A stretch of 45,810 nt of DNA, from the NCBI RefSeq assembly GCF_000167195.1, contig NZ_AADV02000010.1, forward strand, positions 1 through 45,810, given 5' to 3'. This DNA comes from Crocosphaera watsonii WH 8501. GTDB lineage: Bacteria; Cyanobacteriota; Cyanobacteriia; Cyanobacteriales; Microcystaceae. Within the stretch, counting starts at the first letter, position 1. Every line of letters starts with the position of its first letter. The notes under the pieces are model-generated. The model worked only from the letters and a program-made list of their open reading frames with translations, made no database searches and was not told the origin of the DNA. A program made the position numbers and the translations under genes. Shown here piece by piece: positions 27,860 to 37,296 of this stretch.

Positions 27860-29074
27860 ATGCGAACAATTTCAGAAATAAACGAAAAAATTAACCAAAA
27901 AAAGGCAACAGTTTGGACTGTAGAAGAACTAAAAACACGGGTTAAAGAAATAGGAATTGATGAAGCTTTTAAAACCGTTGATGTTTTATGTAGCGGTACT
28001 TTTGAACCGATGGAGTCATCTGGGGCTATTCTTAACTTAGGTCACACCGATCCCCCCATTAAGATACGGCAATGTTGGTTAGACGGGGTTCCTGCTTATG
28101 CCGGGTTTGGGGCGGTGGATCTCTATCTAGGGGCTACTGCTATGCTTGATTATAAGGTCATCGCTGAGATCAATGATAATGATAGCCGTTCAGGAAGTGT
28201 TACTGTGGAAAGGGGTGGAGGCCATGTCATCGAAGACTTAATCGCAGGAAAACCAGTCAATCTCAAAGCTATTGGTCAAGTTACCGACTGTTATCCTCGA
28301 TCCTCTTTTGAAACAACCATTACCCGTAAAACCATCAACCAGTTTTATCTATATAACCCTCGTAACCTTTATCAAAACTTTATTGTGGGGGTTAATGGTG
28401 GCGATCGCCTTCTTCATACCTATCTAGGTCCACTGCAACCCAGTTTAGGTAATGCTGTCTATTCTAACCCAGGTGCGATCGCCCCTTTATTCAACGATCC
28501 TGACTTAGAATTAATTGGCATCGGTAGTCGTATTTTTTTGGGGGGTGGTGTGGGTTATATTGCTTGGGAAGGTACTCAACATTTCCCGTTACAGAAACGC
28601 CTATCTAACCGTACCCCTATCGGTCCGGCCGCCACTTTAGCCTTAGTTGGGGATGCCAAAACCATGTCACCTGAATGGGTGAGAGGGTGTTATTTTAAGC
28701 ATTATGGTCCTTCGTTGATGTTGGGGGTGGGTATTCCTTTTCCTGTGTTGGATCGTAAAGTGATCGAACATTGTGCCGTTGGGGATAAAGATGTGGTTGC
28801 ACCGGTGATTGATTTTTCTATTCCCCGTCGGGTACGTCCTACCTTTGGTTTAGTCAGTTATGGTCAACTAAAAACAGGCCGTATGACTATTGAAGGGAGA
28901 AGTATTCGGGTTGCACCCTTAGCGAGTATTGCCTTATCTCGTAAAGTAGCGCAAGAGTTGAAAAGTTGGATTGAAAAAGGAGAGTTTACTTTAACCGATC
29001 CCGTTGCTCCTTTGCCCAAAGATCGGACATTTATGGCACAAGATTTATGGGGATCTAAAATGACTTTAGATTAG
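27860..29074 (+). CDS. Homocysteine biosynthesis protein (HcyBio/DUF39)
   Basis: This 404-residue protein matches the DUF39 family (archaeal MA1821 type), implicated in converting aspartate semialdehyde to homocysteine with a sulfide source. Seen: VDVLCSGTFEPMESSGAILN near 37-56, GAVDLYLGATAML, ERGGGHVIEDLIAG, FLGGGVGYIAWEGTQH, and GDKDVVAPVIDFSIPRR. The ferredoxin-like partner often next to archaeal members (MA1822) is absent here. The start ATG and full length agree with the family. An AraC-type gene starts 2 bp after its stop, so the two may be cotranscribed. Confidence 0.8.
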   Translation: MRTISEINEKINQKKATVWTVEELKTRVKEIGIDEAFKTVDVLCSGTFEPMESSGAILNLGHTDPPIKIRQCWLDGVPAYAGFGAVDLYLGATAMLDYKVIAEINDNDSRSGSVTVERGGGHVIEDLIAGKPVNLKAIGQVTDCYPRSSFETTITRKTINQFYLYNPRNLYQNFIVGVNGGDRLLHTYLGPLQPSLGNAVYSNPGAIAPLFNDPDLELIGIGSRIFLGGGVGYIAWEGTQHFPLQKRLSNRTPIGPAATLALVGDAKTMSPEWVRGCYFKHYGPSLMLGVGIPFPVLDRKVIEHCAVGDKDVVAPVIDFSIPRRVRPTFGLVSYGQLKTGRMTIEGRSIRVAPLASIALSRKVAQELKSWIEKGEFTLTDPVAPLPKDRTFMAQDLWGSKMTLD

Positions 29075-29075
29075 A

Positions 29076-29801
29076 TTGGGAATCACTTCCATTACCGAAA
29101 AAACCTCCCATCACCCTGTCAAACCTCAAAGTAATGTTTTTGGTTTCAATAACACCGAAGCACACGAAATATTTCCTCAAGGTGGAGCATTAACACAGAT
29201 TGTCATCCCTATTGAGACTTTTGATACTTATGCAGATCAACTACAACGCCACGATATAGACGATGATTTTCGGAGTAAAAATCATGTGAATTTGTTACCA
29301 ACTGGGATGAAAGAAATTAAAGATTATCTAAAACAAATATTGGCCTTAGCAATATACAACCCAACTTGGTTACAACAACCTCATATTGAGCAACTGATAA
29401 GCGATGATTTTGTTCCTTTGTTAATTAGTCAGATTCCCATCAAATTGAATTCCAAGTCTTTCGTAAAACCTTCCCGAAGAGCAAAGTTGATTATCCAAGC
29501 AGAAAAACAAATATTAAACAGTTTAGAAAAACCTCTCACCTTAAAACAACTAGCTGAAAACTTAGGATCTAGCAGTTCCGCCTTATCCTATGGGTTTAAG
29601 GACTTATTTGGGATGAGTCCCATGCGCTATATTAAAGTTAGACGACTTAATGCAGTACGACAACACCTGAAGGTAAGGGATCGAAAACGAATTACTATCG
29701 CTAGAGTTGCTAATCAGTTTGGTTTCTGGAGTTTAGGTCATTTTATTAGAGATTATCAAGCTATGTTTGGGGAGTTACCATCACAAACAGAACAAAACTA
29801 G
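29076..29801 (+). CDS. AraC-family regulator, apparently shortened at the N-terminus
   Basis: The 241-residue protein carries an AraC/XylS double helix-turn-helix at about 145-238: LTLKQLAENLGSSSSALSYG, GMSPMRYIKVRRLNAVRQHL and IARVANQFGFWSLGHFIRDY. The preceding part (EIFPQGGALTQIVIPIETF and LQRHDIDDDF) matches the second half of the sensor region in PchR-like cyanobacterial regulators. The first ~75 residues usual in those proteins are missing. Translation would start at TTG 29076, 2 bp after the DUF39 stop, without a good ribosome-binding site. It may be a truncated gene brought next to DUF39 by deletion, or a coupled short regulator. Confidence 0.65.
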   Translation: MGITSITEKTSHHPVKPQSNVFGFNNTEAHEIFPQGGALTQIVIPIETFDTYADQLQRHDIDDDFRSKNHVNLLPTGMKEIKDYLKQILALAIYNPTWLQQPHIEQLISDDFVPLLISQIPIKLNSKSFVKPSRRAKLIIQAEKQILNSLEKPLTLKQLAENLGSSSSALSYGFKDLFGMSPMRYIKVRRLNAVRQHLKVRDRKRITIARVANQFGFWSLGHFIRDYQAMFGELPSQTEQN

Positions 29802-29877
29802 ACAGTTTTTAATCATTTTTCTCATCTTTTCCCTGTTCCCTTATATTCATAGTTAATGCTCACAACTGATAACTATT

Positions 29878-30045
29878 AGAGAGTATTTGTTAAGTCAATC
29901 TTAAGTCTTTTGATCCCCCCTAACCCCCCTACTCCCCTCTGTAAGGGGGGAACTAAAGGGGGGATCACTAAGGGGGCAAATGATGAAACTTCCCCCTTAG
30001 TAAGGGGGATTGAGGGGGATCATTTTTTCTTTACAAATACTCTCT
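29878..30045. mobile_element. 168-bp MITE with GATCCCCCC core
   Basis: AGAGAGTATTTGTTAAG (29878-29894) and CTTTACAAATACTCTCT (30029-30045) are inverted repeats with one mismatch. Inside lie a GATCCCCCC...GGGGGGATC palindrome (29912-29966) and a second partial one (29988-30022). TA dinucleotides lie at or near both edges. It abuts the stop codon of the RDD gene. The ends differ from those of the MITE at 2113-2230 although the core is shared. Confidence 0.75.
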
Positions 30046-30827
30046 TAAACCTGTTTTTGATAGGCTAAATAAACCGCTTCTAAAAAAAGATTGCTAGTAG
30101 TTCCTTCTGGTATTTCTTGAAGACCAATAATATCTTTAACTTGATAGGCTAATTTTCGTGCTAATTCCATTCTCGCCTCAGTAAACATTTCATCTCTTCG
30201 TTGTAAATATCTGCGAAGGGCGGCAAAATCTTCAGGTAATAATCTAGATAAATCTGTGTTATTTTGTAGATATTTAGTTAAGTTTTCTGCCTCTTGTGAA
30301 ACAGTTAAATCTGTGCCTTTTTTGCCTTTTGCTTCTTGAATAATCAGGGTTCCTGCTACCCAGTCGCCAATGCGTTTTTCTCGTTTACCCAAAATTACAA
30401 ACAACAGCCCCAAAAAGAATAAATCATCAACGGGTTTGAATAAAGCGCGTAGGGTTGCTTGTTGTAAAGTAATAGGTCTACCATTATCTTGAATTACTCG
30501 AATTTTAACAAACCTTTTTCCTGGAGTTTCACCTTGCCATAGGGTTTCAAACAAAACAAAATAACCCACATAAGTTGCAAAAATAATGAAAAATTGAATC
30601 GCTAAGATCCATAGACTAACTTGTTCTTCTTCGATACCAAAAAGACTAGAAATAATAGGAATATTGAATAAAAAGAAAGCAGCAATAATCAATAAGATCG
30701 TGATAATTAGACCTAAAATAATCATATCAATGACGAAAGCATAGACACGGTTGCCAATTCCTGCTAAGGTAAACTCTAACTCAACACTTTCGGGAGTTTC
30801 TATTTTAAATTGATTGAAAAAATCCAT
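30045..30827 (-). CDS. RDD family membrane protein
   Basis: The 260-residue protein begins with FNQFKIETPESVELEFTLAG, typical of RDD proteins next to SpoIIM genes. Three hydrophobic segments follow (about 28-55, 70-95 and 130-150). The signature TPGKRFVKIRVIQDNGRP lies near 111-128 and GKREKRIGDWVAGTLII closes the domain. A cytoplasmic helical tail of about 90 residues follows. RDD proteins are linked to transport or stress in other bacteria, with no firm function here. It is read with the membrane gene at 30882 (54-bp gap). A MITE ends exactly at its stop. Confidence 0.8.
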   Translation of the reverse strand: MDFFNQFKIETPESVELEFTLAGIGNRVYAFVIDMIILGLIITILLIIAAFFLFNIPIISSLFGIEEEQVSLWILAIQFFIIFATYVGYFVLFETLWQGETPGKRFVKIRVIQDNGRPITLQQATLRALFKPVDDLFFLGLLFVILGKREKRIGDWVAGTLIIQEAKGKKGTDLTVSQEAENLTKYLQNNTDLSRLLPEDFAALRRYLQRRDEMFTEARMELARKLAYQVKDIIGLQEIPEGTTSNLFLEAVYLAYQKQV

Positions 30828-30881
30828 AGTTTTGAAGATATATTAGTAAGAATAGTTGAGAGCATACCACTTTTTTAGGAA

Positions 30882-31712
30882 TTAAATTGAATCACGAAGT
30901 TGTATATCAATCCCTTCTTTACGAGTCCGTAAATCGTAATAAAGTACAGCTTTAATTGCTTGCCAAAAAGGAACTAAGAAAGCAGAGAAAGAAAAAGAAA
31001 GTATTAAAGATAAGGGTAAATAAATAAGTCCGAAAATAGTAGAATCAGGGGTAAAAACTGCCATTAGTAGCAAGCGTATCAAACTATCAATTAATTGTAG
31101 CACTAAGGAGACAGGAATCGCTATTAAAAAAGCAATAAAAGTAATTAATATAATTCGCCCAATAAATTGTTTAGTTAGTTGCCAACTACGATTGATTGCC
31201 TTAGTTGATGAAGATTGATTTTCAACAGCTATAGCTAAATCTGCTAGATATAATCGAGAATTAAGCCAGAATAAACTAACAATAAAAATCATCAATGCTA
31301 GTATTCCAAAAATACCAAAAAATACCCACAAAAACCAGGAATTAATCTGAGTAGCAATCGCTACTAAAATACCAAAAATAAATAAAAAGGATATATACCA
31401 TCCCAAGAAGATTAAACCAATTAAGAATGCAGTTCCAAAAAACGTCCACAAACGGGGATTAATATGACGACGCGCGTCTCTAACACTTTCTGGTTGTCCA
31501 CTAACTTCTCCATAAGCTAAACGGGATAATAAACCAGAAATAGCCATGAATTTTGCCCATCCATAAATGGGGACAATTAACCAACAATAGGCAAGTAGGC
31601 CTAACCTATAATAGACAACAAAGCGATCGCGATAAATACGAGCAGCAGCATTAATGATATTACCAACACTCAAAGGGCCAGGAGATTGGTAATCTGGAGA
31701 AGGGTTAGACAT
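30882..31712 (-). CDS. Polytopic membrane protein (DUF975/GDPDase-membrane-like)
   Basis: This 276-residue protein starts with SPDYQSPGPLSVGNIINAAA, then ARIYRDRFVVYYRLG, and has about five or six membrane helices. The layout resembles membrane domains annotated as DUF975 or glycerophosphodiester phosphodiesterase membrane domain. No enzymatic motif is visible. It probably forms an operon with the RDD gene. The SpoIIM gene on the other strand completes a cluster often seen in cyanobacteria, and the tnpB element at 31802 separates it from that partner. Confidence 0.65.
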   Translation of the reverse strand: MSNPSPDYQSPGPLSVGNIINAAARIYRDRFVVYYRLGLLAYCWLIVPIYGWAKFMAISGLLSRLAYGEVSGQPESVRDARRHINPRLWTFFGTAFLIGLIFLGWYISFLFIFGILVAIATQINSWFLWVFFGIFGILALMIFIVSLFWLNSRLYLADLAIAVENQSSSTKAINRSWQLTKQFIGRIILITFIAFLIAIPVSLVLQLIDSLIRLLLMAVFTPDSTIFGLIYLPLSLILSFSFSAFLVPFWQAIKAVLYYDLRTRKEGIDIQLRDSI

Positions 31713-31783
31713 CAGAGATAATCAGGAAAAAAATGCAGAAAAGCAACCTATGATTATGTTAAGGCAAGTTACTTTGACATACT

Positions 31784-31811
31784 CCCCCGTTACAACGCAG
31801 TTTAACGGGGG
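31784..31811 (-). repeat. Right-end hairpin of the tnpB element
   Basis: CCCCCGTTA (31784-31792) pairs with TAACGGGGG (31803-31811), a 9-bp perfect stem spanning the tnpB stop codon. On the minus strand this is the expected position of the omega-RNA 3' hairpin and element end. Confidence 0.6.
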
Positions 31812-33076
31812 ATTCTTTCCACATCGCTGTTGGAAATTCCTTGTTCAACGAGACGACTTAAATCCTTAATGTTGCCATTAAGAACCCAGAGGTCGGACTC
31901 TCCCAAGGCGTTGGGGTCGGTTTGTGTATGCCCTACACTACCGTTGAGATAATTTCCCAAATATTTCAACCCTTTTTTTAGAATATTAATTGCTGCGTTA
32001 TGATCCCTATCTAAGACTGCTTTACAGTTAGGACATTGATGAGTTCTGGTACTTAATGATTTTTGAACTCTTGTGCTACAAACTGAACAATCTTGAGTTG
32101 TAAAATGGGGAGGCACAGCAACACAAACGACGCGATAAATCTTCGCAAAATAATTCAACCATTCAGTGAATTGATACCAAGACGCATCACTAATTGATTT
32201 AGCAAGTTTACGGTTTTTAACCAAGTTTCTAACTTTTAAAGCTTCATAGACCACCAGATCATTAGACTGGACTAACGCCAAAGCATCTTTAATTGCTCTG
32301 TCTTTACGTTGTCTTGATACTTTAAGATGAAGCTTGGCAACTTTAACCCGTTGCTTGTGATAGTTGTTAGACTGTTTCTTTCCTTTACGGAACCGTTTTG
32401 ATAATCGTCTTTGTGCTTTTTTAAGACGCTTTTCTGACTTTCTTAAATAGCGTGGATTATCAACAGTATTACCTTGGGCATCAGTATAAAACTCTTTTAA
32501 GCCCAAGTCAATTCCTGTTACTTGTCCCGTTGGTTCATGGTTTTCTTGACGTTCTACATCAATAAGAAACTGGCAATAATAACCGTCACAACGTCTCACA
32601 ACTCTTACCCGTCTAATCTGTTGTTCTGAATAATAAACTAACGTTCTTTGACTACACCATAGATCAAATTCCCCTGCTTTAAATCCATCGGTGAATTTAA
32701 TTTTACGTCTGTCATCAGATAGCTTATATCCCGTTAGTTTATACTCAACAGAACGAGTGTATTTTTTAAACCGAGGAAAACCTTTTTTGCCTGATATCTT
32801 GGCACGACAATTTTGATAAAATCTATTAATAGACTGCCATGCCCGATCAGCAGCGGATTGACGGGCTTGAGAGTTTAATAAAGTCACCCAAGGGGTGTCT
32901 TTATTTTTCGCTAATTGAGAACAAAGCTTTTGGAGGTCATTACGGGTTGTCCCTTTATTATCCATCCAATAACGAACACAGGTATTCCGCACAAACTGAG
33001 ACGTTCTAATGGCTTCATCCAGTCTCTGGTATTGCTGTGGTGTTCCGTTTTTCAGTTTAGCTTCTACAACTAGCAT
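31802..33076 (-). CDS. tnpB: TnpB-family RNA-guided nuclease, intact
   Basis: The 424-residue protein is full length: N-terminal OrfB helix-turn-helix region (LDEAIRTSQFVRNTCVRYWM), RuvC-I GIDLGLKEF at about 193-201, and RuvC-II VVYEALKVRN near 274. A zinc finger CSVC...CPNC lies at about 331-352, and RuvC-III DRDHNAAINI just after. All catalytic acidic residues are in place. No tnpA is nearby, so this is an IS1341-like single-gene element. TnpB proteins use an RNA from the element's right end to cut the vacated donor site, which keeps a copy in place. It is inserted between the membrane gene at 30882 and spoIIM. Confidence 0.92.
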   Translation of the reverse strand: MLVVEAKLKNGTPQQYQRLDEAIRTSQFVRNTCVRYWMDNKGTTRNDLQKLCSQLAKNKDTPWVTLLNSQARQSAADRAWQSINRFYQNCRAKISGKKGFPRFKKYTRSVEYKLTGYKLSDDRRKIKFTDGFKAGEFDLWCSQRTLVYYSEQQIRRVRVVRRCDGYYCQFLIDVERQENHEPTGQVTGIDLGLKEFYTDAQGNTVDNPRYLRKSEKRLKKAQRRLSKRFRKGKKQSNNYHKQRVKVAKLHLKVSRQRKDRAIKDALALVQSNDLVVYEALKVRNLVKNRKLAKSISDASWYQFTEWLNYFAKIYRVVCVAVPPHFTTQDCSVCSTRVQKSLSTRTHQCPNCKAVLDRDHNAAINILKKGLKYLGNYLNGSVGHTQTDPNALGESDLWVLNGNIKDLSRLVEQGISNSDVERIPR

Positions 33077-33166
33077 TTATGAATCTTCGACCTTGGATAA
33101 ACTAAGTTTAACACAGTTTACATAAAAGTGCAAGAATTAAAATCGTTGCTTTGCGTTAATTTATTG

Positions 33167-33236
33167 GTCGGATTTCATCCCCCGCTAATTTTAGTTAGCA
33201 TTTTGTGGAAAAATGTAGCAGGGGCATTCATCCGAC
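33167..33236. repeat. 70-bp compound hairpin upstream of the SpoIIM gene
   Basis: GTCGGAT (33167-33173) pairs with ATCCGAC (33230-33236), CCCGCTA with TAGCAGGG-type bases inside, and GCTAATTTTAGTTAGC forms its own stem. It may be the left end of the tnpB element, the relic right end of another one, or a leader structure for spoIIM, whose start is 27 bp on. Confidence 0.55.
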
Positions 33237-33263
33237 ATTTTAGGTAAATTTAGGAAAAATATA

Positions 33264-34244
33264 ATGAAAATTCAACTTTGGATTGCACGACGGGAACCCT
33301 ATTGGCAAAGACTGGATTTCCTGTTAAAAAAAATCGAAAAAAAAGGCATTAAATCTTTAAAAGCCTCAGAAATTCAAGAACTATCAGCACTGTATCGCTC
33401 TGTATCCGCCGATCTCGCCCGTGCTAAAACCTTCAAAGTCGGGACTATTCTCATTGAAGACTTACACAAGTTAACCACCCGTGCTTATAGTCAAGTTTAC
33501 CAAGCACCCCGTGGTCAAGACTGGGGGGGTATTTGGAGATTTTACCGTTGGGGTTTCCCTGAAACGGTGCAGAAAACCTGGCCATATACAACGATCGCAA
33601 CTCTCACCTTTATTGTCGGTGGGTTGATCGCTTGGTGGTATGCTTGGAGCGATCCTAATTTTATCGCGATGGTAGCTCCTCCAGAGTTAATCACCAAAGT
33701 TCGGGATGATCAAGAGTTATGGATGGGATCAATTATTGGGGTGGAACCCCTAGCCTCCAGTGGCATCATGATTAATAATATGTCAGTGTCCTTTAGAGTG
33801 GTTAGTGGTGGTATTGTTGCTGGTATTTTGACCCTATTTATTCTGTTTTATAACGGTTTACTCATCGGCACCATTGCCACGCTTGTGGGACAAAATAATT
33901 TAGCCTATCCTTTCTGGGCCTTTGTCTTTCCTCATGGTTCCCTGGAATTACCCGCCATCTTTTTATCAGGAGGGGCCGGCTTATTGATTGCTAGAGCGTT
34001 ACTGTTTCCAGGGCAATATAAACGGGCCGATGCCTTGAAAATCTACGGATTACAAGCAGCACAACTGGTTTTTGGGATTGTTCCTCTATTATTCATTGCA
34101 GGAATTATTGAGGGCTTTTTTTCCCCTAACCCTTCTGTCCCCGATCCCCTTAAATATGTTGCTGGTTTACTGTTGTTTATACTTTTGATCCAATATTGTA
34201 GTTTAAGCAAAGGCACGAGTAGCAGTTCAATTACTCCGCAGTGA
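33264..34244 (+). CDS. SpoIIM-like membrane protein
   Basis: The 326-residue protein has a cytoplasmic N-terminal helical domain (about 1-100, WQRLDFLLKKIEKKGIKSLK and LYRSVSADLARA). It is followed by five or six membrane helices and the SpoIIM/DUF95 pattern (MINNMSVSFRVVSGGIVAGI, FPHGSLELPAIFLSGGAGL). In Bacillus SpoIIM scaffolds peptidoglycan-degrading enzymes at engulfment; cyanobacterial relatives are not tied to sporulation. It is divergent from the RDD/membrane-protein pair, with a tnpB insertion between them. Confidence 0.85.
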   Translation: MKIQLWIARREPYWQRLDFLLKKIEKKGIKSLKASEIQELSALYRSVSADLARAKTFKVGTILIEDLHKLTTRAYSQVYQAPRGQDWGGIWRFYRWGFPETVQKTWPYTTIATLTFIVGGLIAWWYAWSDPNFIAMVAPPELITKVRDDQELWMGSIIGVEPLASSGIMINNMSVSFRVVSGGIVAGILTLFILFYNGLLIGTIATLVGQNNLAYPFWAFVFPHGSLELPAIFLSGGAGLLIARALLFPGQYKRADALKIYGLQAAQLVFGIVPLLFIAGIIEGFFSPNPSVPDPLKYVAGLLLFILLIQYCSLSKGTSSSSITPQ

Positions 34245-34299
34245 CTGACGGGGAGAGGGTTTAGCTTAACTATAATGGGTAGTGCTATGAATCGCCCTA

Positions 34300-35676
34300 G
34301 TGCAGCTTGGCGAAAGTAATCCACCAGATTTTTACAGAAACTTTCGTGACTAGCCACGACAATGTGTTTCAATGAAACTAACGGAAGAATCTCGAAGTTG
34401 ATGTCCATGATAAAAGCATTGCCAATTAACCTCTCCAACCTACAGAAAACAGTACTCCAACAAATAGTGAGAGGGACAACAAACCCCTATCGCCTTGTTA
34501 GACGAGCCAAGCTAATCTTAGCCGCAGCATCAGGAGAGAGCAATAGTTCGATTAGTCGAAGATTAGAATTAGACCGAGTACAAGTGCGTCAGTGGCGATC
34601 GCGATGGTTTGAGGAGAGAGAAAAACTGAGTGCCGCCGAAGAACAACAGGTAACGGAGAAAGCATTAATGGTCTTGATCAAAGGAATTTTAAGCGATCGC
34701 CCAAGACCTGGAACAACAAAATCCTTTACGGTCGAACAAGTAGTCCAGATTGTAGCGATCGCTTGTGAAGAATGTGAAAAATCAGACAGACCAGTGAGCC
34801 ATTGGACACCTTCAGAGTTGGCGGATGAAGCCATAAAAAGAGGAATTGTCGAAAAGATTTCCCCCCGTAGTGTGGGGCGTTTTTTAAAAAGAAGCGACAT
34901 TACACCACATCTCGTTCGTTACTGGTTAAATGCCAAAATTGATGATCCCTTAAAATTTAAAAAGCAAGTCAAATATATCTGTGAACTTCATCAAGAAGCT
35001 AAAACTTTGTTAGAACAAGGAATTCATTTAATTAGTACAGATGAAATGACAGGGATTCAAGCTCTTGAGAGATTATTTCCGAACAAAAGAATCAAGCCTA
35101 AACAAGTAGAAAAAATCGAATTTGAATATGAAAGACACGGAACTTTAAGCTTGATTGCGAACTGGGATGTGGCAAGAGGAAAAGTTGTTAGTCCCTCTAT
35201 TGGACCGACAAGAACAGAACAAGATTTTTCTGAACATATCCAGAGAACGATTAAGATTGATGAAAAAGCAGAATGGATTTTTATTGTAGATAAACTCAAC
35301 ACTCATAAATCGGAAAGCTTAGTCAAATTAGTAGCAGAAAGCTGTGGAATTACTATTGATTTGGGGAGAAAAGGAAAGGAGGGGATTTTGCAATCTATGG
35401 ACAGCAGAGCAGATTTTTTATCAGATGAATCTCATCGAATTCGCTTTGTTTATATTCCCAAACATACATCGTGGCTTAATCAAATTGAGTGTTGGTTTTC
35501 GATCTTAGTCCGGCGTTTACTCAAAAGAATTACTGTCCGTTCAACTGAAGAACTATCCCAAAAAATTCTCAATTTTATTGATTACTTTAATCAACATTTT
35601 GCTAAGCCGTTCGTTTGGAAATTTAAGGGCTTTAAAGATCATAAGTGACTGGTAGATTATTTTTGCTAAGCTGCAC
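34300..35676 (+). mobile_element. IS630-family insertion sequence, complete
   Basis: The ends are inverted repeats of about 27 bp with a few mismatches: GTGCAGCTTGGCGAAAGTAA at 34300 and, at the other end, AAGCTGCAC finishing at 35676. TA lies immediately outside each end (34298-34299 and 35677-35678), as expected for the TA target duplication of IS630/Tc1-mariner elements. One intact transposase gene fills it. Confidence 0.9.
34407..35648 (+). CDS. IS630-family transposase
   Basis: This protein of about 413 residues has an N-terminal helix-turn-helix (SSISRRLELDRVQVRQWRSR). The DDE core shows HLISTDEMTG (first Asp), FIVDKLNTHKS (second Asp) and HTSWLNQIECWFS (Glu). It is intact and probably active. 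ATG 34407 gives MIKALPINLSNLQKT; in-frame ATGs at 34362 and 34401 would extend into less conserved sequence. It could in principle mobilise the TA-flanked MITEs in trans, though the terminal sequences differ. Confidence 0.92.
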   Translation: MIKALPINLSNLQKTVLQQIVRGTTNPYRLVRRAKLILAAASGESNSSISRRLELDRVQVRQWRSRWFEEREKLSAAEEQQVTEKALMVLIKGILSDRPRPGTTKSFTVEQVVQIVAIACEECEKSDRPVSHWTPSELADEAIKRGIVEKISPRSVGRFLKRSDITPHLVRYWLNAKIDDPLKFKKQVKYICELHQEAKTLLEQGIHLISTDEMTGIQALERLFPNKRIKPKQVEKIEFEYERHGTLSLIANWDVARGKVVSPSIGPTRTEQDFSEHIQRTIKIDEKAEWIFIVDKLNTHKSESLVKLVAESCGITIDLGRKGKEGILQSMDSRADFLSDESHRIRFVYIPKHTSWLNQIECWFSILVRRLLKRITVRSTEELSQKILNFIDYFNQHFAKPFVWKFKGFKDHK

Positions 35677-35887
35677 TAGCCAGAATGTACCAAAAAATTC
35701 AGCTACATATTTTTTGTTCATGATTCAATTTTCTATGAACTTTCGTTGAAATTGACTACAAGTTATCAGTAATTTTCCTTAAATGCAAGGTCATTAATGA
35801 TTTTTCCAGATTTCTTTAACATTCAGTCATATCGAAGGGCTTTTTAGGTTAAGAAATAAGTTATTATGTTAATTTTTTATTAATCAA

Positions 35888-37270
35888 CTATTTACCAATA
35901 CAAAAACGACTAAAAATCCTGTCTAAAACAGATTCTGTGATCTCTTCTCCTGTAATTTCTCCTAATGCTTGAATAGCGGAGCGTAAGTCAATAGTCCAGA
36001 AATCTAAGGGTAATTCTTCCTTGATAGTGGTTTGTACTTGTTCTAGGGAAATTTTGGCACGGGTTAGGGCTGCCGATTGTCTTTGGTTAATGGCAAAGTC
36101 TAGGTTACTAGCTGTTAATTTATCCTGATGTATGGCTTTTAAAATAGCTGTTTCTAAGGCTTCGATTCCTTGATTATTGGCAGCAGAAGTCTTGACAATT
36201 TCGCTAATTTGTGTTGGAAATTGAGCTAAATCTGGGGTGGCTAAATCAATTTTGTTAATTACTAAAATAACGGGACGATGCTCTATTGCCTGATAAATTT
36301 CATTGTCTTGATTACTCCATACCACAGTAGCATCAACGGTGAGTAAAACGAGATCCGCTTGACTGGCCGCTAACTGCGATCGCTCAACCCCTATTTTTTC
36401 TACTTGATCCGTTGTTTGACGGATACCTGCTGTGTCTAAGACTTGGATGGGGATACCCCCTACCACTAACTGGGACTCGATAACATCCCTGGTTGTGCCT
36501 GGTAAGTCGGTGACAATGGCGCGATCGCTACGACTCCAAGCGTTTAATAAGCTTGATTTTCCCACATTGGGACGACCAACTATAGCTACTTTTAAACCAT
36601 TGCGCAATAGTTCCCCTCGCTCTGCGGTGTTTAAAATGGTCTGTACTTGCTCTAAAATCGTCTCTAAGCCCTGAGAGATGGCTTTTTTATCTAAAGGTGG
36701 TAAATCTTCTTCAAAGTCGATCCTGGCCTCAATTTCGGCGAGAATATCTAGGCAATGATGGCGTAATTTTTGCAGGGGTTGAGCGAGTTTTCCCTGTAAC
36801 CCGGCCAGTGCCATTTGGGATGCTTGTTGTGATCGCGCGCCGACTAATTCGCTGATGCTTTCAGCCTGGGTGAGATCGATTCTACCATTTAGGAAAGCAC
36901 GCAAGGTAAATTCTCCGGGTTGGGCTAAGGTAGCACCTTGTTCAATACATAACTGTAACACCTGTTGCACGGGCATAATACCCCCATGACAGTGAAACTC
37001 TATCACATCTTCACGGGTGTAGGAACGAGGAGCTAACATGATTAATAGTAAGGCTTCATCGATCACCTGTTGGCTTTGGGGATGACGAATATAACCGTAA
37101 AGGATGGAATGAGACTGCCATTTTGGGTTTCCTGGGGCGATAAATAGGGTTTTAGCGATACTCAGAGCTTTATTTCCCGATAAACGAATGATACCAATGC
37201 TTCCCTGTTGAGGGACAATGGCCGTGGCGATCGCTGCGATGGTTTCTCCTTGAGTTATAATTTTTGTCAT
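35888..37270 (-). CDS. mnmE: tRNA modification GTPase MnmE
   Basis: MnmE works with MnmG to add carboxymethylaminomethyl to U34 of certain tRNAs. The 460-residue protein has the formyl-tetrahydrofolate-binding N-terminal domain ([19 protein letters not shown]) and the helical domain. The inserted GTPase domain has GRPNVGKSS (G1, near 230), DLPGTTRD and DTAG (G2/G3), and NKID (G4). The C-terminus is the hallmark CIGK. It is single and complete, and together with mnmA in this window covers two chemistries on the same wobble base. Confidence 0.97.
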   Translation of the reverse strand: MTKIITQGETIAAIATAIVPQQGSIGIIRLSGNKALSIAKTLFIAPGNPKWQSHSILYGYIRHPQSQQVIDEALLLIMLAPRSYTREDVIEFHCHGGIMPVQQVLQLCIEQGATLAQPGEFTLRAFLNGRIDLTQAESISELVGARSQQASQMALAGLQGKLAQPLQKLRHHCLDILAEIEARIDFEEDLPPLDKKAISQGLETILEQVQTILNTAERGELLRNGLKVAIVGRPNVGKSSLLNAWSRSDRAIVTDLPGTTRDVIESQLVVGGIPIQVLDTAGIRQTTDQVEKIGVERSQLAASQADLVLLTVDATVVWSNQDNEIYQAIEHRPVILVINKIDLATPDLAQFPTQISEIVKTSAANNQGIEALETAILKAIHQDKLTASNLDFAINQRQSAALTRAKISLEQVQTTIKEELPLDFWTIDLRSAIQALGEITGEEITESVLDRIFSRFCIGK

Positions 37271-37296
37271 TATTGAAGTAAAAATATTATCTAAAA

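Noticed and set aside
34043-34438. 131-codon minus-strand frame at the IS630 left end
   Set aside because: It overlaps spoIIM and the IS terminal repeat on the opposite strand and has no recognisable features.
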